In this document: in pieces, positions 6,653 to 13,984 of the stretch
Position numbering within the stretch: position 1 is the first letter of the stretch
Layout: every line of letters starts with the position of its first letter
Source: a virus
Reading direction: 5' to 3' (one strand)
Virus record (IMG/VR): IMGVR_UViG_3300011430_000011
Span: 1 to 63,600 of that record
Length of the DNA: 63,600 nucleotides
Position numbers and translations under genes: made by a program
Notes under the pieces: generated by a model
Seen by the model: only the letters and a program-made list of their open reading frames with translations
The model's database searches: none
What the model was told of the DNA's origin: nothing

Positions 6653-6853
6653 ATGGCAACTAACGGTAACTCAGAGCATGACTTCGTCGAGCGATGTGGC
6701 AACTGCGATCGTTTTTGGGACGATTGGACTGCCTGGTCGTATCTCAGAGAACGGCTGGAGGAAGAGGGTTTTGATTACGACGGTGGAGAACACTTCATCG
6801 AATCCATTAGGCGTAAGGCTCTATACATCGACAATGTAAGACAGGAGGACTGA
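6653..6853 (+). CDS. zinc-ribbon protein, true start probably upstream
   Basis: From ATG 6653 the product is 66 residues (MATNGNSEHDFVERCGNC...). The frame is open back to 6560 and upstream encodes DICQTCGSGQGYLW, giving a CxxC (6614-6625) that pairs with CGNC to make a complete zinc ribbon. No ATG, GTG or TTG lies upstream in frame, so the first knuckle would be lost with a standard start. Either a non-standard start, a frameshift from the ATG at 6567, or a damaged gene. The following gene overlaps by one base. Confidence 0.55.
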   Translation: MATNGNSEHDFVERCGNCDRFWDDWTAWSYLRERLEEEGFDYDGGEHFIESIRRKALYIDNVRQED

Positions 6854-7386
6854 TGGATGTTGTAGTGCTAGGGCCAAACCTGAGAGATCAGAGTAAGGGA
6901 ACTTTCCATGTCCATGCCGCCGACTGCTATGACCTCGGCAAGTACGGCCCAGGGCGGCAGTACGGGGGAGATGTTTATCCTTACGCTGAGCCACACATCA
7001 AGGATGCCAGCGTACTAGAGGTTGTAACCCAAACCTACGCTGACCAGATTGACGAGGAGCCTAGAGATTCACAAGCTGAATACATCAGAATGCTTGTCAA
7101 TGACTTCCACTTCTTCCCTTGTGTCGGATCACTTCCATACGATCCTGCTGTGGCTGAGGAGCAGTCTCTGTCAAGGTACGAACTGATCAGTCACGAAGTT
7201 GGTGACAACATAAGTACCGACGAGCTGAGTAGAATAGCCAGATCAGGCTATCTCTACTTTCGAGCTGTAGACATTGGCGGAGACATGTACGACTATCTCT
7301 GCTCCAAAACCCACGACATCAACGAGATGTCCCAAACTGAGGCCGACCTACTCGCCGGCAAAGTCTACTGCCGTCTGACATCATGA
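6853..7386 (+). CDS. hypothetical protein (177 aa)
   Basis: MDVVVLGPNLRDQSKGTFHV..., acidic, with HVHAADCYDLGKYG near the N-terminus and several Tyr/Asp pairs. Resembles actinophage hypothetical proteins that start with the same HVHAADC-type segment, by memory only. ATG follows AGGAGGAC. Overlaps the next start. Confidence 0.75.
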   Translation: MDVVVLGPNLRDQSKGTFHVHAADCYDLGKYGPGRQYGGDVYPYAEPHIKDASVLEVVTQTYADQIDEEPRDSQAEYIRMLVNDFHFFPCVGSLPYDPAVAEEQSLSRYELISHEVGDNISTDELSRIARSGYLYFRAVDIGGDMYDYLCSKTHDINEMSQTEADLLAGKVYCRLTS

Positions 7387-7661
7387 ATGATCTACCGCCA
7401 GGTGTCAACAGCAACATGATTCCAGGCAATAGGTCAGAAGACTTGGCCTACGACAACTTCTGGACAGACTTCGAGAAACGAATGGAACAGGAAAGTGTCC
7501 CGCTCTGGTCTGAAGTTTTCGAGATCTTCGACGACACCCTCATCAAAGCGGTTGACACGGCTTACGAGATGGGCCAGACTATCGGCTATCTTGAAGGGTA
7601 CGAAGCCGGAAAGGAGGAGAGTAGTGTTGAAGGGATACGCGATCTATCGGAGACCAACTGA
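7383..7661 (+). CDS. hypothetical acidic protein (92 aa)
   Basis: MNDLPPGVNSNMIPGNRSED..., acidic and helical in the second half (FDDTLIKAVDTAYEMGQTIGYLEGYEAGKEE). It contains the AAGGAGGAG for the following gene near its end. No family. Confidence 0.7.
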   Translation: MNDLPPGVNSNMIPGNRSEDLAYDNFWTDFEKRMEQESVPLWSEVFEIFDDTLIKAVDTAYEMGQTIGYLEGYEAGKEESSVEGIRDLSETN

Positions 7662-7938
7662 TAGATCTAAGTCACATCATCCGCGACGTATTGGCTACGT
7701 CGTGGCCCAGAGTGAGGTTCTTGCTCTGAAGAGTTTTGCTGGTGACCAGACGCACGAGGTTCACACAGAGAGAGACATATTCGGTAGCTATAAGACTCTT
7801 TACTTGTCCACTACAGTAGGAGTCTCAAGGCTCTATGCATCCCCTGATGCTCCGAGTGACCGCGAGTGGCGGATGATTCTCAACTTCCCACAGCCGTCAG
7901 AGTCCAACCGAAACAGTCTTGTTTTGACGTTCGGCTAA
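7624..7938 (+). CDS. hypothetical protein (104 aa)
   Basis: GTG at 7624 (TTG 7627 also possible) after AAGGAGGAGAG. Sequence MLKGYAIYRRPTDRSKSHHP..., basic N-terminus then a beta-rich body (YGYVV-like strands, LYLSTTVGVSRLY). Unassigned. Followed by a 64-base gap before the next start. Confidence 0.65.
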   Translation: MLKGYAIYRRPTDRSKSHHPRRIGYVVAQSEVLALKSFAGDQTHEVHTERDIFGSYKTLYLSTTVGVSRLYASPDAPSDREWRMILNFPQPSESNRNSLVLTFG

Positions 7939-8002
7939 CTTCGAGCACAAGACGTGCAGTCCACAGGTAGGGTTGTGCCCTGCCGCTACAAAGGAGCTAC
8001 GA

Positions 8003-8212
8003 ATGAAAGAAGTTGAGAAGGCTCAAGCAGCACAACAAGCGATGCTCAACAGGACCATTTACGTCACCGCTCTAGTTGCAATCACTCTTATCGTCGACGG
8101 AGACATGACCGATGATGAGATCTTTGATCTGGCTGGCAGCACCAGTCATTGGGAGGATTGGCAGTTCGTTGGTGACAGAGTTATCGCAAGGGCTGGCGAC
8201 GATGGTCCCTAA
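8003..8212 (+). CDS. hypothetical protein (69 aa)
   Basis: MKEVEKAQAAQQAMLNRTIY..., helical with one moderately hydrophobic stretch (IYVTALVAITLIV) that could be buried or membrane-associated. ATG follows AAAGGAGCTACGA. Overlaps the next gene. Confidence 0.65.
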   Translation: MKEVEKAQAAQQAMLNRTIYVTALVAITLIVDGDMTDDEIFDLAGSTSHWEDWQFVGDRVIARAGDDGP

Positions 8213-8402
8213 GTTTCCTCATATCAAGGTGACGCTCTTTGGTACAGATGGCAATCATTTTGCAATCATGGGAGTTGTCATCAAGGAGATGAAGCGATCA
8301 GGTGTATCAGCCTCTGTGATAAATGACTTCAGAGCCGAGGCAACAGCTGGTGACTATGACCACCTTCTGCAAACTTGCATGAGGTATGTCGATGTCATCT
8401 AG
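8202..8402 (+). CDS. hypothetical protein (66 aa)
   Basis: MVPKFPHIKVTLFGTDGNHF..., a beta-beta-alpha pattern (KVTLFG, FAIMGVVIKEMKRSGVSASVINDF) of a kind seen in small phage proteins annotated only as hypothetical. ATG in the overlap with the previous gene. Confidence 0.65.
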   Translation: MVPKFPHIKVTLFGTDGNHFAIMGVVIKEMKRSGVSASVINDFRAEATAGDYDHLLQTCMRYVDVI

Positions 8403-8631
8403 ACATCGTTACCCAGCTCAACCACTCGTCTGGCAAGAGGTCACGAGCAGCAATGTCGAGGCTGTCGCGCACCGGGACGGACGTATGTACGTCCGCTTCA
8501 AGGGAGGCGCGGTTTACGAATATCCAGGTGTGAGCAGACAGCGCGCAGTAGCGTGTCGCTGCTCAGCAAGTGTCGGTCACTACATCAATCGACACATCAT
8601 CCCCAACTTCGAGGCGGTGAAGATAACGTGA
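8386..8631 (+). CDS. KTSC-domain protein
   Basis: 81 residues (or 79 from ATG 8392). The body VEAVAHRDGRMYVRFKGG, AVYEYPGVS and SVGHYINRHI matches the KTSC fold: a strand carrying a residue-G motif, a YEY strand, and a Ser-x-G-x-Y-xN-x-I end. KTSC proteins are small and widespread in phages and bacteria; their role (possibly nucleic-acid binding) is not firmly known. Confidence 0.75.
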   Translation: MSMSSRHRYPAQPLVWQEVTSSNVEAVAHRDGRMYVRFKGGAVYEYPGVSRQRAVACRCSASVGHYINRHIIPNFEAVKIT

Positions 8632-8846
8632 TTCAAGTCATCTCAATCAACTACGGACCAGGCAGACCAGTCGTCCTTCAAATACGGGGACACCTGACAG
8701 AAGCGGTTTGTAGAGGCCACAATATCATGTCAGAGATACTCGGTGAAGGCAGATGGCGCATAGCCTCTTGCACCTACTCTCCCCCGTCGGCAGATCGATA
8801 TGCAAGTGACGGAGTTGTAGAGATGATGGCGGTGAGGATCACCTGA
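8628..8846 (+). CDS. hypothetical protein (72 aa)
   Basis: GTG start at 8628 on an overlap with the previous stop. MIQVISINYGPGRPVVLQIR..., with RWRIASCTYSPPSADRYASD later. Compact alpha/beta fold predicted; no family known. The overlapping ATG of the next gene shows coupling. Confidence 0.65.
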   Translation: MIQVISINYGPGRPVVLQIRGHLTEAVCRGHNIMSEILGEGRWRIASCTYSPPSADRYASDGVVEMMAVRIT

Positions 8847-9019
8847 TGGCTAGGAGAGCGATTTGGTACAGGAAGCCTCGGGGCGGTATGCGCCGTGTTC
8901 AAGAGATACCGTGCACGATTGAGAAGGTAATCGGAGACCACACCCAAATCAGAGTATTCTCTTGGCGTGGTCGACCGCGCTACGAAATCGTCAAGTCTAA
9001 AAACGTCAAGGAGGTTTGA
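8846..9019 (+). CDS. small basic protein (57 aa)
   Basis: MARRAIWYRKPRGGMRRVQE..., strongly basic with a beta-rich end (QIRVFSWRGRPRYEIVKS). Likely nucleic-acid binding by charge. TGATG overlaps at both ends. Confidence 0.65.
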   Translation: MARRAIWYRKPRGGMRRVQEIPCTIEKVIGDHTQIRVFSWRGRPRYEIVKSKNVKEV

Positions 9020-9183
9020 TGCCCACCTATGAGATAGTTATCGGAGCATACGCTGAAGGCACAATGGTGATCGATGCCGAAAGTGAAGCCGAGGCTCGGC
9101 AGATAGCAGAAGACGACGGGATTGAAATCTCTGAAGTCTCAGAACTAAGAGACTTCGAGATCATCAGCATCAAGGAGGACTGA
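9019..9183 (+). CDS. small YEI-type protein (54 aa)
   Basis: MPTYEIVIGAYAEGTMVIDA..., strand, then Ala/Glu helix (ESEAEARQIAEDDG), then an acidic end. Resembles the gene at 4563 and the widespread small phage proteins in which a strand is followed by an AEARxxA helix. Function unknown. Confidence 0.65.
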   Translation: MPTYEIVIGAYAEGTMVIDAESEAEARQIAEDDGIEISEVSELRDFEIISIKED

Positions 9184-9290
9184 TGGCTGAGTACGAAGCA
9201 ATACTTGAACGTGTTCGAGTCTTGCTGGCCAAAGCCGCTAGCACCGAGGTCCCTGGACAGCGCAGGAGAACGGTAGAAACTGATGGGTGA
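9183..9290 (+). CDS. 35-residue peptide gene
   Basis: MAEYEAILERVRVLLAKAAS..., a helix followed by a basic tail (QRRRTVETDG). Starts on a TGATG overlap after AAGGAGGAC and overlaps the next ATG, so it fits the operon exactly. The N-terminal helix recalls the start of phage DUF2786-like proteins, but it is far too short for that. Confidence 0.5.
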   Translation: MAEYEAILERVRVLLAKAASTEVPGQRRRTVETDG

Positions 9291-9549
9291 GACACGCGAT
9301 CCGAAGCTTGGAAACTGGGTGGTCTTTGAAGGCGAAGAGAACTGTACTCAGATGACTTACCGTGAGGCATCTCGAGGAAGTTTGTCAATCAACGAGCCAA
9401 TCACTTGGCCGATTACCTTCCGTGTGCATAGGATCAATGGTGACCGCACGATGGAGGCTGTCGACATCATCGTTGATGAAGAGCTCGATGCCAAGATTGA
9501 ATACGGCATCTACGATATGAGGAAGAACAAGAAAATACCAGATCGATGA
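9283..9549 (+). CDS. hypothetical protein (88 aa)
   Basis: MGETRDPKLGNWVVFEGEEN..., beta-rich first half, later strand and acidic segment (TMEAVDIIVDEELDAKIEYG). ATG preceded by the AGGAG at 9264-9268, rather far, so translation may depend on coupling to the previous gene. No family. Confidence 0.65.
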   Translation: MGETRDPKLGNWVVFEGEENCTQMTYREASRGSLSINEPITWPITFRVHRINGDRTMEAVDIIVDEELDAKIEYGIYDMRKNKKIPDR

Positions 9550-9564
9550 CGGAAGGGTCTCCAG

Positions 9565-9583
9565 GCCAGAAACTATTTCTGGC
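9565..9583 (+). promoter_or_regulatory. perfect 8-bp hairpin in intergenic gap
   Basis: GCCAGAAA (9565-9572), loop CTA, TTTCTGGC (9576-9583). No T-run follows, so termination is doubtful; it may protect the transcript end or hide the AAGGAG of the next gene 20 bases on. Confidence 0.45.
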
Positions 9584-9614
9584 GAAATCAGATTTCTAAG
9601 AAAGGAGTCCAGCT

Positions 9615-9863
9615 ATGACAACTGAAGACTGGCTCTTCCTGGCAGGGATAGCATGCTTGATCGTTGCCGCTGTCTATATGCTCGGGAGCTTTATCAGCTC
9701 GCTGCTCAACACGAGAGCTGAGTTGATTGCTGCCGAGAATAAGGAGCGTGGTGAGCTACAAGGAGAAATTCGCAAGTGCATTCTTCGAGCCTGTCGTGGT
9801 GACTTATCTGCAAGTGAAGAACTACCAGGTCTCTTGGCTGTGTATCGCTGGGACGGAAGGTGA
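9615..9863 (+). CDS. single-span membrane protein (82 aa)
   Basis: MTTEDWLFLAGIACLIVAAV and YMLGSFISSLL form one long N-terminal membrane helix, followed by a charged helical cytoplasmic part (RAELIAAENKERGELQGEIRK). Start behind AAAGGAG. No family; GTGA overlap with the next gene. Confidence 0.7.
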   Translation: MTTEDWLFLAGIACLIVAAVYMLGSFISSLLNTRAELIAAENKERGELQGEIRKCILRACRGDLSASEELPGLLAVYRWDGR

Positions 9864-10141
9864 GTTTTCCACAGCACATGGGTGCTTCAGAACCGCAACC
9901 ACAATCGTTGCTAAAGGACTACGACATCATTGCCCGCGATTACGTTGTTGACGAGGAGGGCAACTACTCGAGGCTGCAAGTACAGTGTCCTAGCTGCGAC
10001 GGGATCTTCTGGGTAGACGAAGACTGGTGGTGCCGAACTGTCTACTCAGTCATCAAAAAGGATCTTGTGCTCATCGGTCGCTCTTGCTGCTACTGCTACA
10101 AGACCGCCAAGATTCCCGACAACTACAAGGAGACCATATGA
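9860..10141 (+). CDS. zinc-ribbon protein (93 aa)
   Basis: GTG start overlapping the previous stop. CPSC (residues about 43-46) and, after a long insert, CCYC form two knuckles for one zinc. Between them is an aromatic region (IFWVDEDWWCRTVY). Probably an adaptor or nucleic-acid-binding protein. The AAGGAG before the next ATG lies in its last codons. Confidence 0.7.
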   Translation: MSFPQHMGASEPQPQSLLKDYDIIARDYVVDEEGNYSRLQVQCPSCDGIFWVDEDWWCRTVYSVIKKDLVLIGRSCCYCYKTAKIPDNYKETI

Positions 10142-10353
10142 TCAAGCTGACGAAGCATGTGGAGGTATTTGTTGAGCCTCTCAATGAACCAGAAGTGATT
10201 GGTATTCGTTTGCCCGATGGCTGTGTTTTGTCGATCGAGATGATCGATGATGATGAGATCGGGATATTTCATCAGTATTCTGATGAAGGAAAACTCTGTC
10301 TATGGTCTTCTACTATAGAGAGACACAGAAAGAGAGAAAATGCGACTGACTAG
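10138..10353 (+). CDS. hypothetical acidic protein (71 aa)
   Basis: MIKLTKHVEVFVEPLNEPEV..., beta-rich and acidic (VLSIEMIDDDEIGIFHQYSD). ATG coupled to the previous stop. The C-terminus is basic where it overlaps the next gene. Confidence 0.65.
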   Translation: MIKLTKHVEVFVEPLNEPEVIGIRLPDGCVLSIEMIDDDEIGIFHQYSDEGKLCLWSSTIERHRKRENATD

Positions 10354-10492
10354 CCTCCTATTCAAAATGGCGAGGGTAAGCGCTGACGCCAACGCGATCA
10401 GACGTGGTCCCGCAGCTGTCGCCAAGCGTGCCATCCGCAAGGGCAAGATCAGAGGTCTCGCCCGCACAAACTTCTTCAGAAATCCCAAGTGA
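10340..10492 (+). CDS. small strongly basic protein (50 aa)
   Basis: MRLTSLLFKMARVSADANAI then RRGPAAVAKRAIRKGKIRG and ARTNFFRNPK. GAGAGA precedes the ATG. High Arg/Lys content suggests DNA or RNA binding; it lies immediately upstream of, and overlaps, the helicase gene (AAGTGA), so it may be translated to feed helicase expression. Confidence 0.6.
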   Translation: MRLTSLLFKMARVSADANAIRRGPAAVAKRAIRKGKIRGLARTNFFRNPK

Positions 10493-12387
10493 CTGAGTTC
10501 AGAGGGATCTATGCTGAGCTCGACAAGAGCGAGCGGAGGATCCTTATTGAGATGCCGTACAGTGCCGGAGATACTCGAGCAATCAAGGCTGTGCCCGGTA
10601 GCAGCTGGCGCAAGAAGAGTGCTGTCTGGTCGGTTCCTGCTGAGCTAGAGACTGGTCGGCTGCTGCGAAGACTGTACGGTAGCAGGCTGGTGGTCGGTCC
10701 TCGCATGCTAGCCTGGGGCAAGCTCGAGGCTACCAGGAGTAGAAATCTGTCAAAGATTTCTACAGCTGACGACTATCCACTAGAGCAGATGCGCACTCTT
10801 GATTTGCTGCCTAAGTTGGCTGAATCTCTGTGGCCGCATCAAAGAGCCGATGCCGTTTTTATGTCAAAAACGTCGTGCATCAATGCCAACGAACAGGGGA
10901 CGGGAAAAACACGCGATGTGCTTGCAGCCGTCTACGAAGGCGAGCGCGAGCACATGCCGCAGTTGATCCTATCACCGACCAAGGCCATCGAAGCTACTTG
11001 GGCTGCCGAGCTTGAGCAGTTCATAACTGTTCCCGTACTTGCTCACGAAGAGCTCAAGGACCGTGTCAAGGATGTGGTCGAAGCCTGGCGGCTCTACGAA
11101 GCAGGAGAACCATTCTGGCTAGTCATCAACAAGGATATGGTTCGCTTCGAAGCTGAGTACGAGATGAGATATAGCGAGGCGAAGGGCAAAAAGGTTAGAA
11201 TCGAAACGAATGTTTACGACAAGTATCCAGAGTTATTTGAAATTCTCTGGGGAACTGTAACTGTAGATGAGTTCCACAAGGTTGGACTCTCTAATCTCAA
11301 GACACTAGGTGCTCGAGCTATCGCTTCGCTAGAGCACGAGCGGCTCTACTTCATGTCAGGTACTCCGATGGGTGGTAAAGAGACTAACCTGTTTGGTCCG
11401 TTGCGCTTGCTTGATTCGAAAAACTTTACCAACAAGTCTCGCTGGGAGAACACCTGGCTTGATACTGAGGTCGACTGGGCTGGGTTCAGGAGGGTGGGCG
11501 GTATCAAGAAGGGCAAGGAGCAAGATTTCTATCGCCACCTTGCACCTTACATGGTCAGACGACTCAAGCTCGAGGTCTTTCCAGATCTACCTCCCAAGGA
11601 ATATGAGGATGTCTGGTGCAAGATGACACCCAGGCAGAGAATTCAATATGAATCCTTTGCTCGTGATGCTGAGGTCAAGATTGAAGAGCACCATCTCAAT
11701 GCGACCAACGCATTAGCCGAGTACGCCAGGTTACGCTTCTTCGCAACCGCTCTTTGTCGGGTAGAAGGCAAGGATGTCCCCTGCAAAGAGTGTGAAGGCA
11801 CCGGAGAAGTCAGAGGATACGAGTGCTACGAGTGCATTGGCACTGGAACTATTGAGAAACTCAAACTGTTCCCGACTGAGGACTCTGGCAAGCTACCGTA
11901 CTTGATGGCCAAGCTCGAAGAGTTCGGAGTCGAGCCAGGACAGCACGAACTAAAGGCTCTCATCGGTAGCCAACACAGAGAGACTGTAAATATGGTTTCT
12001 CGATGTCTAGAAGAGAAGGGTTACATAGTCAAGACCATTCTTGGTGGTAGTAAGGAGCCAACTAGAGACATTGTCTCTAGTTTCCAAAGTACCAAGAAGG
12101 GTACTCCTCAGCTTGTGGTGGCTACCTACGGTGCGGGAGGAGTAAGTCTCACACTAGATCGAGCTGATTCAGTTCACCTGCTCGATGAGACATACATTCC
12201 TGATGAGCCTGAACAGTTCGAAGACCGAGCCCACCGTGGCAGCAGGATCCATCGTGTTCGTTGCTGTTACTACCGCAGTCGAAACACAGTAGATGAGGAC
12301 ATCAAAGAGCTGAACGATGAGAAGGGTTTCAGAAACTGGAATATCCTTGACCTACGACGCAAGATGATGAAGAGAGAGGAACAGTGA
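10489..12387 (+). CDS. SF2 (SNF2/DEAD-like) DNA helicase with zinc insertion
   Basis: 632 residues, GTG start overlapping the previous stop. Walker A NEQGTGKT (about 134-141), motif II VDEFHK (about 259-264, a DExH variant), SGTPMGG motif III (about 290), and a C-terminal helicase half with GAGGVSLTLDRAD and motif VI DRAHRGSRIH (about 578), as in SNF2/RapA-type DNA translocases. Between the two halves it carries CKECEGTG and CYECIGTG (about 431-452), two CxxCxGxG knuckles of DnaJ type. Probably acts in replication, fork remodelling or transcription. It heads the replication arm. Confidence 0.9.
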   Translation: MTEFRGIYAELDKSERRILIEMPYSAGDTRAIKAVPGSSWRKKSAVWSVPAELETGRLLRRLYGSRLVVGPRMLAWGKLEATRSRNLSKISTADDYPLEQMRTLDLLPKLAESLWPHQRADAVFMSKTSCINANEQGTGKTRDVLAAVYEGEREHMPQLILSPTKAIEATWAAELEQFITVPVLAHEELKDRVKDVVEAWRLYEAGEPFWLVINKDMVRFEAEYEMRYSEAKGKKVRIETNVYDKYPELFEILWGTVTVDEFHKVGLSNLKTLGARAIASLEHERLYFMSGTPMGGKETNLFGPLRLLDSKNFTNKSRWENTWLDTEVDWAGFRRVGGIKKGKEQDFYRHLAPYMVRRLKLEVFPDLPPKEYEDVWCKMTPRQRIQYESFARDAEVKIEEHHLNATNALAEYARLRFFATALCRVEGKDVPCKECEGTGEVRGYECYECIGTGTIEKLKLFPTEDSGKLPYLMAKLEEFGVEPGQHELKALIGSQHRETVNMVSRCLEEKGYIVKTILGGSKEPTRDIVSSFQSTKKGTPQLVVATYGAGGVSLTLDRADSVHLLDETYIPDEPEQFEDRAHRGSRIHRVRCCYYRSRNTVDEDIKELNDEKGFRNWNILDLRRKMMKREEQ

Positions 12388-12596
12388 TGGCCAAAATCAA
12401 AGAACGCATTCAATGGGGGAGCAAAGTCAGAGTCATAGACTCTGGCTTGATCATGTTCGTTGCTGCTGATCACATCGGGATGAAAGCTCCCTACTTTCTC
12501 CACGAATATCACCCGAGCCAGACGACAGCTCTTCAACGTACAGGAGAACTGAAGGGACCGTTTACACAAGAAGAGATTGAACTGGTGACCGAGTGA
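12387..12596 (+). CDS. hypothetical protein (69 aa)
   Basis: MAKIKERIQWGSKVRVIDSG..., a short beta-barrel-like pattern (KVRVIDSGLIMFVAADH). ATG chosen over the in-frame GTG at 12384; AGAGAGGA precedes. Coupled to the helicase stop and to the next GTG. Confidence 0.65.
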   Translation: MAKIKERIQWGSKVRVIDSGLIMFVAADHIGMKAPYFLHEYHPSQTTALQRTGELKGPFTQEEIELVTE

Positions 12597-12778
12597 AAGT
12601 TTGGGCAGTAATCTTGACAGTCATTCTTCTCTTTACAGGAGATGTGTACGGCTTCGATACAGTAGGAATAATCCTGTTGTGTCTAGTTGCAGGAGCAGTG
12701 CTAGTGGGTATTGCTCAAGGTATCGTCTACTTCATAAGGGAGCACCGTGCCGAAAGTTCACAAAGTTCGGAAGAGTAG
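12593..12778 (+). CDS. two-span membrane protein (61 aa)
   Basis: GTG start overlapping the previous stop. Two hydrophobic helices: VWAVILTVILLFTG and VGIILLCLVAGAVLVGIAQG, then a charged tail. Unknown role; topology is compatible with a small inner-membrane or holin-like protein, though it lies far from the lysis genes. Confidence 0.65.
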   Translation: MKVWAVILTVILLFTGDVYGFDTVGIILLCLVAGAVLVGIAQGIVYFIREHRAESSQSSEE

Positions 12779-13271
12779 TGCAGGTAAAGAGTACATCTGC
12801 GTCAAGTGTCGCAAGCCAATCGTTGCTGGTCAAGAGTATTTCCACTGGACCAAATATCGTTCGGCTACTCAACAGCAACATGTAGATTGCGGATATCCTC
12901 GTCGTAGTCAGCTCAGCAACTCCAAGATGGGTCCTCTTTGGGATGAGGTTGATGCCTTCACTCCCGATGGCCATGAATCTGCAGACGATCTTCAGTCTGC
13001 TCTTGCAGACATCGCTAACGTAGCCAACGATGTGGCAGCCGAGTACAGTGAGGCAGCAGACAACATCGAGTCAGCTTCTGGCAGCGGAGCTCTCACTTCA
13101 GAAGCTTGTCGCACTGTAGCTGAGGAACTCGAGTCATGGGCCAGTGACCTCGAGAACTGGGAACCAACTGCCGATACAGAAGAAGGTGCAAAGCCTGTAG
13201 ATGACTGGTTGCAGGAGGTCCGTGAAGAGGCTTCCGAACTTGTCGGTAACTGTCCAGAGTATCAAGGATGA
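12747..13271 (+). CDS. zinc-knuckle protein with long acidic helical tail
   Basis: 174 residues from GTG 12747 (GGGAGCACC upstream). The N-terminus has CVKCRK and later HVDCG, a possible zinc site like that in PARP-type or treble-clef fingers. The rest is acidic helix (ADDLQSALADIANVANDVAA; AVEELESW-like repeats). This layout recalls phage proteins that bind nucleic acid through the N-terminus. Function not assigned. Confidence 0.7.
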   Translation: MPKVHKVRKSSAGKEYICVKCRKPIVAGQEYFHWTKYRSATQQQHVDCGYPRRSQLSNSKMGPLWDEVDAFTPDGHESADDLQSALADIANVANDVAAEYSEAADNIESASGSGALTSEACRTVAEELESWASDLENWEPTADTEEGAKPVDDWLQEVREEASELVGNCPEYQG

Positions 13272-13281
13272 GGGGGCAATC

Positions 13282-13509
13282 ATGGCACTAAAAGAGTCAG
13301 GCAAACCACACATCGTCGATGAACTACGAGAAGAGATGGCAATCCATGCAAACAGAATAGAGACCTGGAGAGCATTCTCAAGCACTCATGGCGGTGGGCG
13401 GACAGAGTCGATGATCACTAGGTGTCTAGAAGATGCCGGACTGTATATGCTAAAGCTCGAGGCCGAGTATTGTGGCAGCACTCTTGAGGATGGACTGCGA
13501 GGGGTCTGA
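13282..13509 (+). CDS. hypothetical protein (75 aa)
   Basis: MALKESGKPHIVDELREEMA..., helical throughout (AIHANRIETWRAF; TESMITRCLEDAGLYMLKLE). ATG preceded by AGGGGG. Overlaps the following ATG by one base. No family. Confidence 0.65.
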   Translation: MALKESGKPHIVDELREEMAIHANRIETWRAFSSTHGGGRTESMITRCLEDAGLYMLKLEAEYCGSTLEDGLRGV

Positions 13510-13706
13510 TGGGAGAGAAAACCGAGCTGATTTCGAAGTGGAAGACAGCCAAGAAAGAGCGTCGCCGTCGCTCTTGGAAGTGCTTCTGGACTTGGCCTTG
13601 GGGCCACTTGTGGAAGTTAAATCGTTACAGGGCTCGCTGGGAGTGTCTCAATTGCGACAAGACCGCTGACACCATTTGGGGGAGGAATATCTCTGATGCC
13701 TCGTAA
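13509..13706 (+). CDS. Trp-rich basic protein with CxxC (65 aa)
   Basis: MGEKTELISKWKTAKKERRR then a Trp-rich stretch (WKCFWTWPWGHLWKL) and CLNC. Basic N-terminus plus aromatic middle suggests membrane-surface or nucleic-acid contact. Its end overlaps the next gene by eleven bases. Unassigned. Confidence 0.65.
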   Translation: MGEKTELISKWKTAKKERRRRSWKCFWTWPWGHLWKLNRYRARWECLNCDKTADTIWGRNISDAS

Positions 13707-13959
13707 ACGTCCATCAAAGAAGACTCCGACTTATGAATCAGTCTCTACTCAATTCGATGATCAGGACAGACAGACCTCCGAGATGTCCATCGCTATTTGT
13801 GAGCGCTTCGGCAACGCCTTGTTCTACACAGGACTCGCAGTGATGAGGTCAATCGCTACAGGACATACAGACATCGAAGAACACGAGCTAGCCATGGGTC
13901 AGTGGAACTTGTTAGGCAAGCAGCTTGTAACATTCGTCTACGAGACGGGAGATCAGTGA
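13696..13959 (+). CDS. hypothetical protein (87 aa)
   Basis: MPRKRPSKKTPTYESVSTQF..., a basic disordered start followed by helices (SIAICERFGNALFYTGLAVMRSIA split over two turns). Behind GGGGGAGGA. No family. After it the base composition of the operon begins to change. Confidence 0.65.
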   Translation: MPRKRPSKKTPTYESVSTQFDDQDRQTSEMSIAICERFGNALFYTGLAVMRSIATGHTDIEEHELAMGQWNLLGKQLVTFVYETGDQ

Positions 13960-13984
13960 TGAGTGGTCCGTTCAGAGAGTTCTC

